NCBI RefSeq assembly: GCF_003270085.1
Contig: NZ_QFDQ01000028.1
Coordinates: forward strand, 49,444 to 113,443
Source of the DNA: Streptomyces triticisoli
Lineage (GTDB): Bacteria > Actinomycetota > Actinomycetes > Streptomycetales > Streptomycetaceae
DNA: 64,000 bases
Reading direction: 5' to 3'
The notes under the pieces were generated by a model. That model saw only the letters and a list, made by a program, of their open reading frames with translations, did no database searches and was not told the DNA's origin. This document shows positions 26,643-34,833 of this stretch, piece after piece (position 1 is the first letter of the stretch; each line of letters starts with the position of its first letter). The translations under genes and the position numbers were made by a program.

Positions 26643-29414
26643 TCAGCGCACGCGGAAGAGGCCGTGCGCACCGCGCTCCGCGTCGGTCATGATGTGCGTG
26701 ACGAAGGGGTAGCTGCCCGCTTCGGGGAAGGACAGCTCGACGAATCCACCCGACGCGGGGGCGAGGTCCAGCACCTGCGCGCCACCGTGCTCCGGGGCGT
26801 CCGGTCGCAGCGCGTACGCCCCCTCGCGGAAGACGGTGTCGAACTGGCCGCCCACGACGTGGAAGGCGCCGGACACGTTCGGCCCCGCCGTCAGGACCCA
26901 GACCCGTACCCGGTCGCCGGCCTTCGCGGTCAGCGGATCGTGGTCGTACTGGTTGGCGTACCCGTTGAAGACGACCATGTCGGGCCTCTTGCCGTTCACC
27001 TTGTCCGCGTCGGCCGTCCCGCCCTGCTTGCCGAGGTAGAACTCCGACTGGACCAGCAGGTACTCACGGTCCGCCCTCGGCAGGCCGGGCGGATCGACGA
27101 CCACGGCACCGAACATGCCGTTGGCGATGTGCAGGGACATCGGCATGGTCGAGCAGTGGTACATCCACACCCCGCTGCGGGTGGCCTTGAACCGGTAGGT
27201 CAGTGACCGGCCGGGCTGGATGGTGCGCATCGGCCGGTCCGGCGCCAGTGCTCCGGCGTGGAAGTCGACGGAGTGGCCGAGCGTCCCGTCGTTGACGAGG
27301 GTGATCTCGAACGTGTCGCCGACGCGGCCGCGCAGCACGGGCCCCGGGGCCGTGCCGTCGAAGGTCCACAGGGTCTGCCGCACACCGGGCGCGACCTCCG
27401 CTTCCGCCTCCTTGACGGTGAGGGTCCTCCTGTGCAGCCGGGGGCCGGATCCGTCCGTCGCGGGCGGCAGTCCGGCGTCGCGGGCGGTGAAGTCCTCGGG
27501 CGGCTCGGCCATCGGATCGAACGCCTCCGCGGCGGACTCGCCCGTGCTCCTGGAGGTTCCCCCGCTGTGGTCGTGCGTGGTTCCCCGGCTCGCCCCGGAC
27601 TCGGTGCCGCCGGCTCGGCCGGTGCCTCCCGCCCTGTCCGCGCCCTCAGCGCCGGTGACCCGTACGGCGAAGACCATGCCCATCTGCCGGTGCCCGACCA
27701 CGGAGCACCAGCCCGAGAGGTCCCGGCCGACGACTCCCGCGTCCAGCCTCGCCCGCTTCCCGGGGCCGATCCGGTCGGTGCGGGCGCCGGTCTCCAGCAC
27801 CAGGTCGTGCGTGTCGGTGCTGGTGTTGTGCAGTTCGATCACCAGGCGGTTTCCCGCGGGCACCTCGACGCCGGCCGGGGAGAACCGCATGGTGCGCACC
27901 GTCACCTCGACCGTGGTGGTACGGCCGGTCGGCACCACCTCGTTCCGGCCGTCCGTGCTCGTGGCGGCGGACCGCTCCAGGGCGGGCAGCGACCGTACGT
28001 CCGCCGCGCCGCCCCCCGCGACGGCCAGCACCACGACCGCGATGCCGAAGGCCACGCCCCCGAGTACGCGGTGCGGGGCCGCCGGCGCTTCGGCGGGCGC
28101 CCGTGCGGGGGATGTCGCCCGTGCGGGGGCCGGCGCCGGATCCGGTCGTGCCGTCTTCCGGCGGTTCCTCAGGCCGCGGACGACCGTGCCCACGAGCAGG
28201 ACGAGGAAGTGCAGCAGCACCACCAGCAGCAGCCCCGAGCACGCCACCCGGATCATCCCCGGCACCGGGAGCACACAGAGCAGCAGCGCGACGTTGGTGA
28301 CGGTCAGCCGGGCCGGCCAGGCACGTTCGAGTCCCGCGGTGGCAGCGCGTACGGCCGCGGGTCCGCCACCCAGGACCACGGGCACGAGGAAGCTGAGCGC
28401 ACCGAGCAGCACCTGAGCGATCCAGCCGGCGGCGAGCGGGGCGGTCAGTACCGACACGCGCTGCGTCACCGTGGTCCAGGACGTCGTGGAGGCGAGGATG
28501 CCGGCCACGCCCAGCAGGGATCCGGCGAGCCAGAGGCTGCCCGCGGCCACCGACCAGGTGGCGAAGGAGCGCGGCGCCTTCATCCGGGCCTCGCGCACCC
28601 AGGGCATGCCCGCGATCACGAGTCCGGCGGCGTAAACGGCCACGCCGGCGGCGGCCAGGGGCGGGGGGCCGAGCAGCGCCGCGGCGACGGCTGCGAGGAG
28701 CCCGGCGAGCAGGACGGGAAGAGCGGTGCGCCCCGCCCGTTCCGCGCCGTCCACCACGCGGGTGCGCAGCATCGTCGGCCACAGGGTGATCAGCGTCCCG
28801 GCCACGGTGAGGCCGACCCAGCCGAGCAGGTTGGTCATCTCGTGCGCGACCAGCAGCCGGTCGGAGAGGTCACCGGTGAGACCGCCGCGGGCCATGACGA
28901 CACCCAGCGCGGCGCCCACGGGCAGCAGCGCGGCGGCGGCCACGTAGTAGCGCACGGTCATGGAGAACCGTCCGGGCAGGGCCCGGCGCAGGAGCCGGAC
29001 CAGCCACCCGGCGTGGGCCGTGACCGCGATCGCGACCAGGCATCCGCCGGCGAGAACGGCCGGCCACCGCTCGGTGGACATACCGCCGATCACGGCGATG
29101 GCTCCGGCGTTCAGGCAGGCCAGCCGCAGCGCCGCGGGAGCGCCGCGGTTCGCCTCCGGCAGCCGGAGCACGGACGCGGCGAAGTGCCCCGACCAGATGA
29201 CGACGGCGTTGCTGACCGCCCCGAGCAGCAGCACATGGACGAGCAGCCAAGAGGAGTGCGGCAGGAAGTGATGGGCGCTCGCGACGACGGCGAACAGCCC
29301 GAGCCAGGCGGCCACGATCGCGTTCACGCCGAGGTGCCAGAGGGCGCGTGGTGACCGTCCGGGGGGCGTGGGGGCCGGTCCGCGCGCCGTGGAAGGAGGC
29401 AGGTGCGTGGTCAC
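26643..29414 (-). CDS. Membrane-domain / cupredoxin / NirK-type multicopper oxidase fusion
   Basis: A 923-residue three-part protein. Residues about 20-415 are a multi-helix membrane region. After another helix (about 440-460) comes a cupredoxin domain (about 480-570) with GWCSVVGHRQMGM copper-ligand order. Residues about 640-923 match copper nitrite reductase: HSVDFHAG supplies the type-1 and type-2 His plus the catalytic Asp, WMYHCSTMPM and SLHIANGM the Cys/His/Met set, and THIMTDA the third type-2 His. The second catalytic His of NirK is Gln here (FHVVGGQFD). Nitrite reduction to NO is possible but unproven. The GTG at 29414 overlaps the NnrS-like gene by 4 bp. Confidence 0.85.
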   Translation of the reverse strand: MTTHLPPSTARGPAPTPPGRSPRALWHLGVNAIVAAWLGLFAVVASAHHFLPHSSWLLVHVLLLGAVSNAVVIWSGHFAASVLRLPEANRGAPAALRLACLNAGAIAVIGGMSTERWPAVLAGGCLVAIAVTAHAGWLVRLLRRALPGRFSMTVRYYVAAAALLPVGAALGVVMARGGLTGDLSDRLLVAHEMTNLLGWVGLTVAGTLITLWPTMLRTRVVDGAERAGRTALPVLLAGLLAAVAAALLGPPPLAAAGVAVYAAGLVIAGMPWVREARMKAPRSFATWSVAAGSLWLAGSLLGVAGILASTTSWTTVTQRVSVLTAPLAAGWIAQVLLGALSFLVPVVLGGGPAAVRAATAGLERAWPARLTVTNVALLLCVLPVPGMIRVACSGLLLVVLLHFLVLLVGTVVRGLRNRRKTARPDPAPAPARATSPARAPAEAPAAPHRVLGGVAFGIAVVVLAVAGGGAADVRSLPALERSAATSTDGRNEVVPTGRTTTVEVTVRTMRFSPAGVEVPAGNRLVIELHNTSTDTHDLVLETGARTDRIGPGKRARLDAGVVGRDLSGWCSVVGHRQMGMVFAVRVTGAEGADRAGGTGRAGGTESGASRGTTHDHSGGTSRSTGESAAEAFDPMAEPPEDFTARDAGLPPATDGSGPRLHRRTLTVKEAEAEVAPGVRQTLWTFDGTAPGPVLRGRVGDTFEITLVNDGTLGHSVDFHAGALAPDRPMRTIQPGRSLTYRFKATRSGVWMYHCSTMPMSLHIANGMFGAVVVDPPGLPRADREYLLVQSEFYLGKQGGTADADKVNGKRPDMVVFNGYANQYDHDPLTAKAGDRVRVWVLTAGPNVSGAFHVVGGQFDTVFREGAYALRPDAPEHGGAQVLDLAPASGGFVELSFPEAGSYPFVTHIMTDAERGAHGLFRVR

Positions 29415-30679
29415 CGGGCACTCCTCGGGTCGTCGGAGGCGGATGACGCGCCGGCCGATGCGTCGGGGGACGAGCCGGGGGCTGAGCCGGATGACGAACC
29501 GGGTGATGCGTCGGGTGATGAGCCGGTCCCGGCGGGCCCGGGGCGGCTGGGGGTCCGTGCCGCCGCGGACGCGCGCCGGGTGGCGGTCACCGATGCGGTC
29601 GCCGCCGTGAGGAGGAACAGCAGGACGGCGGCGATGTTGAGCACCCCGCCCAGCTGCCACGCCCCTCGTACGTCCCGCAGGTCACCGACCACCACCCGCA
29701 GGGCCAGGGAGAGGTGCAGCAGCCAGGCCGCCCCTGCCATCCCCGGGTGGTACGGCAGGGGGCGGCGCAGCACGGCAGGCAGGATCACCGGGGCGTGCGC
29801 CATGATCATCGACATCACGAAGCCCAGGAAGACGGAGTGCACGACCGCGTCGTAGCGGGTCCCGTCGGCGACCGGCCCGGCCACCAGCCACAGGGTGCCG
29901 GCGAGGCCCAGCCACGCGTACCCGGCGAGCAGGCACGCCGCGGTGAAGCGGGGCAGCCCCGTGGAGCGCAGCAGACGGCGGGCCACGTCATACGTGACGA
30001 GCCAGGCGACCAGCGCGAGCAGGGAGGCGCCGAGGAGCAGGGTGCCCGCCGCGGGCCACATCAGGGTGGTGACGACGCCGGTGACGACGGCGCCGACGCA
30101 GGCCAGGAAGGTCTGTTCCGCCCTGGGTGCCCCGGGTGCCAGGAGCCCCACCCGGGCCAGTTCCAGCCGCTCTCCGGCGATGGTCAGGACGAGGAACGCC
30201 ACGAGCCAGGGAAGCATCCGCGGTACGTCGAGCCCGCCCAGCCACAGCAGCGCCGCGCCGAGCGCCGACACGGCACCCGCGGCCTGGGCGAGCAGGGCCG
30301 CGCTCGGCTGCCGGCGCCAGAACCGGAGGTACAGGGCGACCAGCACGGTGGCCCCGGCGACGAGCAGCAGCCGCGCGACGGACAGGTCCACCGGGGTGAA
30401 CAGGAGCAGCCCCCCGGCGCCGAGGCCGGCGGGGGCGAGATAAGGCCACCGGCCGCCCAGGGCGACCGCGCGCTCCAGCGCCACCAGAGTGCCGGCGAAG
30501 CCGAGCACCAGCAGCACCCCGTGGACCTGGGGCAGGCGGTCGCCGGCGACCGGGGCGGGAAGTCCGAGCAGGAGGAGGGCCGCGTCGAGACCGGCGAGCA
30601 GGCAGAGGCCGGCGGCCAGCAGCAGGGGCGCCCGGCGGGATCCCGTGCGCCGGGCGCCCAGGCCGGCGGCGGAGGTCAC
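29411..30679 (-). CDS. NnrS-like multi-pass membrane protein
   Basis: A 422-residue protein with about eleven to twelve transmembrane helices over residues 15-370. Conserved His residues occur in the style of NnrS (QVHGVLLVLGFAG near residue 52; VHSVFLGFVMSMIMAHAPVILP near 280), which in proteobacteria is a haem- and copper-containing protein that protects against NO and nitrosative stress. The last 50 residues are Ser/Pro/Asp/Gly repeats. It overlaps both neighbours by 4 bp (GTGA), so regulator, NnrS-like and NirK fusion are one translationally coupled operon. Confidence 0.82.
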   Translation of the reverse strand: MTSAAGLGARRTGSRRAPLLLAAGLCLLAGLDAALLLLGLPAPVAGDRLPQVHGVLLVLGFAGTLVALERAVALGGRWPYLAPAGLGAGGLLLFTPVDLSVARLLLVAGATVLVALYLRFWRRQPSAALLAQAAGAVSALGAALLWLGGLDVPRMLPWLVAFLVLTIAGERLELARVGLLAPGAPRAEQTFLACVGAVVTGVVTTLMWPAAGTLLLGASLLALVAWLVTYDVARRLLRSTGLPRFTAACLLAGYAWLGLAGTLWLVAGPVADGTRYDAVVHSVFLGFVMSMIMAHAPVILPAVLRRPLPYHPGMAGAAWLLHLSLALRVVVGDLRDVRGAWQLGGVLNIAAVLLFLLTAATASVTATRRASAAARTPSRPGPAGTGSSPDASPGSSSGSAPGSSPDASAGASSASDDPRSAR

Positions 30680-31446
30680 CGGGTCTCCCCGGGCGTGGTG
30701 CGCCGTCGGGGGTGCTTCGTCCCGTCCGGCTTCCCCGGCCGGGTGCCCGTGTCGGGGGTGCCCGTGTCGGGGGTGCCCGTGTCGAGGCGGAGGCGGCAGG
30801 CGTCGGGTTCGGCGAAGGGGAGCAGTTCGATCTCCTGGGGATCCTTCCCCAGGGCACGGAGGCCGGCTCGGGCCAGCCCTTCGTGGACGCCGCAGATGAC
30901 ACCGGGGTACTCCCGGGCCGACTCGACGAAGGGGCAGCGCCGCAGCCGGACCTGGCGCCCCTCCGGGTCCGCCTCCGGTGCGAAGCCGATCTCCTCGAGG
31001 AGCTCCAACAGCCGTATGCGCGCCTCCTTCGGATCCGCCGTCGGCTCCTGTCCGGCGGTCAGGGCGCGTCCCCAGTCCTCGCCCGCGGCCAGGGCGTCAC
31101 GGCGCGGATCGGTGCTGGAGCGGGCGATCTGGGCGGCGAGCACGGCGGCGAGCCCGGCGTATTCACGGGCGGGGGACGCCTGCGGCGGGCGGGCCCGGTA
31201 GCGCCAGGCGGGACGGCCGCGTCCCGCCGGGGCGGACCGTTCGCGTACGGCCAGACCGTCGTCCACCAGGGCGTCCAGGTGCTCGCGGACGGTGTTGACG
31301 TGCAGCGCGCACACCCGCGCGAGCGCGGCGGCGGTGACGGCACCCGTCTGGCCGCGCAGATGCTCCAGGACACCGCGGCGCTGCCGGGACAGCGGTACGC
31401 GGTGCGACCCGCTGCCGGGAAGCGGACCACTATTTTCCACGGTCAT
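30676..31446 (-). CDS. Winged-helix regulator with C-terminal cysteines (possible Fe-S/NO sensor)
   Basis: A 256-residue regulator with an N-terminal winged helix (about residues 20-85, VNTVREHLDALVDDGLAVRER) and a C-terminal region holding Cys171, Cys185 and Cys217 plus His188 in the form CPF...GVICGVHEG. This resembles SufR-type iron-sulfur repressors, which lose their cluster on exposure to oxidants or NO. A DTGTP segment is repeated three times near the end, encoded by a 15-bp tandem repeat at about 30740-30785. The ATG at 31446 is six bases after a TATAGT -10 box, so the mRNA is leaderless, and a dyad overlaps that box. Confidence 0.82.
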   Translation of the reverse strand: MTVENSGPLPGSGSHRVPLSRQRRGVLEHLRGQTGAVTAAALARVCALHVNTVREHLDALVDDGLAVRERSAPAGRGRPAWRYRARPPQASPAREYAGLAAVLAAQIARSSTDPRRDALAAGEDWGRALTAGQEPTADPKEARIRLLELLEEIGFAPEADPEGRQVRLRRCPFVESAREYPGVICGVHEGLARAGLRALGKDPQEIELLPFAEPDACRLRLDTGTPDTGTPDTGTRPGKPDGTKHPRRRTTPGETR

Positions 31447-31467
31447 GTCCGTACTATATTGCAGACA
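31446..31467. promoter_or_regulatory. Shared promoter/operator between the NO-type operon and hemerythrin gene
   Basis: The dyad TGTCCGTA-CTATAT-TGCAGACA (six of eight arm positions complementary) covers the minus-strand -10 box TATAGT and lies where the plus-strand promoter of the hemerythrin gene should be. Its position suits autorepression by the adjacent regulator and joint control of both transcripts. This is inference from position and symmetry. Confidence 0.55.
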
Positions 31468-31519
31468 CAGGCCGAAGCCGATCGGCTGGGCCGCCGAACT
31501 GCTGGAAGGACGCCTCCTG

Positions 31520-32338
31520 ATGAGCACCCTGACCATCGCATCGGACCCCGAGGACGCGGCGGCCGTCGAAGCCGTCGAGGCGCATCACACCCAGCTGGCC
31601 GGTGAGCTGGCCGGACGCGTCGCCCTGCTGATCGCGGCCGCGGACCGCGACCCGGCCGCGGCCGAGGAGGTCCGCTCCGGCCTGGTCGCCTTCTGCGACC
31701 AGGATCTCCTTCCGCACGCGGCCGCCGAGGAGGGCACCTTCTACTCCGTCGCCCGCGACCTGCCCGCGGCCCGCCTCCTCATCGACGCCATGCTCGCCGA
31801 GCACCGCAGGATCGGCGCGCTCGTCGACGCACTGCGCAACGCCGGCTCCGCCGTGCAGGCGGCGGCCGACGGCCGGGCACTCCAGGTGCTGTTCGAGGAA
31901 CACCTGGAGAAGGAGAACACCCTCGTCCTGCCGCTGCTCGCCGGCGCCCCGGAGATCTCCCTCGCCAAACTCCTGTCGGGAATGCACGAGCTGCTCGGCC
32001 ATGAGCACGGCCATGAGCACGGCCATGGGCACGGCGACGAGAAGGAGGCCGCCGAGTCCGAGTCCAAGTCCGGTGGTGGCGGCACCTGCGGCTGCGGCGG
32101 ATCGGACGACGCCCAGGTGCCCGAGCTCGACGTGCGGGACGTCCCGCACGCACTGCGGCACGCCACGGTCTTCGGCGCGCTCAGCGCCGTTCCCTCCGGG
32201 CAGGCCATGGTCCTCGTGGCACCGCACGACCCGCTGCCGCTGCTGCGGCAGATCGAGGACCGCCACCCCGGCGCCTTCTCGGTGGAGTACCAGCAGCGAG
32301 GCCCCGAGGCCTGGCGGCTGCTGCTCACCCACCGCTGA
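31520..32338 (+). CDS. Hemerythrin-HHE / DUF2249 fusion with metal-rich linker
   Basis: A 272-residue protein. The N-terminal hemerythrin-like four-helix bundle (about 15-155) has candidate di-iron ligands His22/23, His66, Glu70/71, His95, His128 and Glu132. A linker follows with HEHGHEHGHGHG (161-172) and TCGCGG (cysteines 190 and 192). The C-terminal DUF2249 domain (about 202-272) starts LDVRDVPHALRH. Hemerythrin-like and DUF2249 proteins recur beside denitrification and NO-response genes, consistent with the divergent operon here. The ATG at 31520 follows GGAAGGA. The linker suggests metal delivery or sensing. Confidence 0.88.
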   Translation: MSTLTIASDPEDAAAVEAVEAHHTQLAGELAGRVALLIAAADRDPAAAEEVRSGLVAFCDQDLLPHAAAEEGTFYSVARDLPAARLLIDAMLAEHRRIGALVDALRNAGSAVQAAADGRALQVLFEEHLEKENTLVLPLLAGAPEISLAKLLSGMHELLGHEHGHEHGHGHGDEKEAAESESKSGGGGTCGCGGSDDAQVPELDVRDVPHALRHATVFGALSAVPSGQAMVLVAPHDPLPLLRQIEDRHPGAFSVEYQQRGPEAWRLLLTHR

Positions 32339-32368
32339 GCGGAGCCGAGCCGACGCACCGCAGCAAAA

Positions 32369-32403
32369 AGCCCCTCTCCGCGGGACAACCGCGTAGAGGG
32401 GCT
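32369..32403. terminator. Terminator between hemerythrin gene and symporter operon
   Basis: A 15-bp stem with one mismatch (32369-32383 with 32389-32403) has a 5-base loop and an A-run on the left side, so it can serve the minus-strand transcript with a U-tract. Confidence 0.8.
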
Positions 32404-32462
32404 CTTCCGTCCGAATTGAACGGCGGCCGGGCCGGCCGTACGGCCGGCCCACGGCACCGGGA

Positions 32463-32594
32463 TCAGATCAGGCGCTCTCCGTTGCGACGGGCCTCGGCCC
32501 ACTCGCGGAAGAAGCCACGGCTGATCACGAACAGGACGGCGGCCACGATGACGGGCCACATCAAGACGTACACGCTCAGAGCGAGGGTGCTCAC
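32463..32594 (-). CDS. 43-residue single-helix membrane protein, symporter partner
   Basis: Not detectable by length cut-offs, but well supported. A GTG at 32594 is preceded by AGGAGG at ideal spacing; 43 codons encode one transmembrane helix (about residues 6-25, VYVLMWPVIVAAVLFVIS) followed by a charged amphipathic tail (FFREWAEARRNGERLI). It lies 17 bp after the symporter stop on the same strand, before the terminator. Tiny subunits of this kind accompany some sodium-coupled transporters (for example MetS with MetP), so it is probably a small subunit or stabiliser of the symporter. Confidence 0.8.
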   Translation of the reverse strand: MSTLALSVYVLMWPVIVAAVLFVISRGFFREWAEARRNGERLI

Positions 32595-32611
32595 TGGGCC
32601 TCCTAATCTCT

Positions 32612-34354
32612 TTACTTGCTGCTTGCGGCAAGGTCGGGTTCGTCGTGGGTGCCCCCCGCCGGCCGCGGAACGCCGGCCCCCCGGTCGGCGCCGTCGGTGA
32701 CGGCGACCACCTGCGCGGAACCGTCGTCGAAGTCACCGGTGCGCTGGGCGATGACGGCGAAGTCGAAGCGTTCGTTGTTGCCCACGGACATCGCCCAGCA
32801 GATGACGGTGCTCACGGAGTAGGCCACGAGGGAGCCGCTCAGCGTCGCGTACTCGTGCAGGGACCCGATGGCGAACGGCGCGGAAACCACGACGGCCAGC
32901 ACACCGACGACCTTCGCCGGCTTGGTGCCGAAGAAGCCGAACGTCATCAGGCCGAGGACGACGCCGATGCCGATGACCGCCAGTACGTCCACGACGATGC
33001 CGAAGGCGAGACCCGAGGGAATCCAGCTGAAGCGGACCGGCAGGAACACCGCGAGCGCCGCGAGCACCGAGGTGGTGAACGCCTTGCTGGTGACCTTCTC
33101 CCAGTAGAAGCTGGCCAGCACCGGGAAGACGAGGGCGCCCCACAGCGCACCGACGAACACCAGCAGGTCGAGGATGCTCAGCTGGAGGCTGGCGAAGGCC
33201 ACGGCCGCCGCGGTCGCCAGCACCATCGTGATGCGTCCGATCAGCAGCATCGTCTTGGGGTTGGCCTTCTCCCTGCCGGCCACCGCCTGGCCGTAGATGT
33301 CGGTCATCGTGATCGAGGAGAGGGCGCAGAGGTCGGCGTCCGCGGTGGAGGACAGCGCGCCGACGATCATGATGAAGAACACCACCAGCAGCGCTGGCGA
33401 CAGGTAGGTGGCGGCCATCTCGGGGATGAGGTTGTTCAGGTCGCCGCCGGTCGGCTCGAAGCCGATGTAGAGGGCGAGCACCCCGAGCATGCCGACGCCG
33501 ATCACCATGGCGCCGTAGCCGATGGTCGCGGTGACGAAGGTCGGCTTGATCAGGCTCTGCTTCACCGCGAAGAGGCGCTGCGCGATGGTCTGGTTGCCGA
33601 TGGCGTAGGCCAGCACCGCGGCGATGTAGGGGGCGCCCTGGTTCATGAACGCGGTGCTGGAGAAGAAGCTGCCCTGCTGCGGGGTCAGGTTGTGCGCGCC
33701 GCTCTCGAACGCCGCCGGGAAGCCGGCCGCGAAGAAGATGACCGGGACGATCACGGCCACCGCACCGAGCATCGCGACGACCTGGATGAAGTCGGTCAGC
33801 ACGGAGGCCCGGAAACCGGACCACAGGGTGTAGAGCAGCACGCCCGCGGCCACGGCGAAGACGCCCTGGGTGAAGTTGAACGGCGACAGCAGCGAGATCA
33901 GCACGCCGCCGGCGATGAAGTTGGACATCAGGCTGATGAGGCTGCCGACGACGTTGGAGCCGGCGAGCATCAGCTGGCTGGAGCGGCCGTGCCGCACGTA
34001 CATGACCTCGGCCAGCGTGTGCGCCTTCGGGGCGACGGAGCGGATGCGCTTGCCGAAGGGGTAGATGAAGAGGATCATCAGGGCGCCCCAGAGCCCGTAA
34101 TGGATGGGGCCCGATATGCCGTAGGTGTACCCCGATGTCGCGGATGCGTACATCGAGGCCGCCCAGATCCAGGTCGCCGTCATGCTGGCGGCGGAGATTC
34201 CGAAACCGATGTTGTTACCACCGGTCATGTACGCATCGGCGTTCTCGTCCTTCTTGCCGATGCGCGTCGAGATCAGGAAGGTCCCTCCATAGAAGAGGAC
34301 CAGCAGACCAATGATCACAACGGCGCTGAACTGGGCTGTCTCCACCCCGTGCAA
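32612..34354 (-). CDS. Sodium:solute symporter (SSS family)
   Basis: A protein of about 580 residues with roughly thirteen transmembrane helices. SSS signatures are visible: GISAASMTATWIWAASMYA in helix 2, the sodium-site region TADADLCALSSITMTDIYG in helix 8-9, and ISGPIHYGLWGALMILFIYPFG. The substrate is not evident; the segment GGNNIGFGISAASMTATW recalls urea or polyamine-type SSS members, but that is weak. The best start is the TTG at 34354, eight bases after AAGGAGG; an in-frame ATG at 34390 lies upstream of that Shine-Dalgarno sequence. It is co-transcribed with the 43-residue protein. Confidence 0.85.
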   Translation of the reverse strand: MHGVETAQFSAVVIIGLLVLFYGGTFLISTRIGKKDENADAYMTGGNNIGFGISAASMTATWIWAASMYASATSGYTYGISGPIHYGLWGALMILFIYPFGKRIRSVAPKAHTLAEVMYVRHGRSSQLMLAGSNVVGSLISLMSNFIAGGVLISLLSPFNFTQGVFAVAAGVLLYTLWSGFRASVLTDFIQVVAMLGAVAVIVPVIFFAAGFPAAFESGAHNLTPQQGSFFSSTAFMNQGAPYIAAVLAYAIGNQTIAQRLFAVKQSLIKPTFVTATIGYGAMVIGVGMLGVLALYIGFEPTGGDLNNLIPEMAATYLSPALLVVFFIMIVGALSSTADADLCALSSITMTDIYGQAVAGREKANPKTMLLIGRITMVLATAAAVAFASLQLSILDLLVFVGALWGALVFPVLASFYWEKVTSKAFTTSVLAALAVFLPVRFSWIPSGLAFGIVVDVLAVIGIGVVLGLMTFGFFGTKPAKVVGVLAVVVSAPFAIGSLHEYATLSGSLVAYSVSTVICWAMSVGNNERFDFAVIAQRTGDFDDGSAQVVAVTDGADRGAGVPRPAGGTHDEPDLAASSK

Positions 34355-34833
34355 TCGCGCCACCTCCTTACGACTCGTGGAGCCAGACATCAGCCGCGGC
34401 ACCCGGCGTGTCGGCCGGGGGCCACGGACCCGTCCCGCGCGCCACAAGCGGCAGGGAAATGGCTCCGGCCCCCGGAGCTAGCGGCGTCGTCACTGGAGCC
34501 GGAGGCGTTCACAAAAAGGCAGACCCTTTGAGTCCGCAAACTTTCGGCATACTAACAGTTTTTTGCTCTAGTGCAACTATTGGTCGATCTTGAAGCTACT
34601 GAGTGTCACACCCTGCGCTCCGCAGGGCTGGCGGATGACCTCGCACACTCAATGACCACTTCCCCTCGAGTGACCTTGCCCACATTGCCCGTTTGCACCC
34701 CCTTCTTCACAGATCGCAACTGCGACGTGCAACTACGACGGATGAGCGTGGGCCTGCTGGAGAAGACGGAAACCGAGACAGAGCTCGCGCACAACTCGGG
34801 TGACGGCGGGCTCCGGTCGGCTAGCCTGCGGCG
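34355..34833. other. Intergenic region with an AT-rich block
   Basis: No gene is supported. Bases 34520-34640 are unusually AT-rich for this genome (TTTTTTGC and nearby), which suggests the symporter promoter region or an acquired segment. A -10-like TAGCCT at 34822-34827 precedes the next start codon by six bases. Confidence 0.5.
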
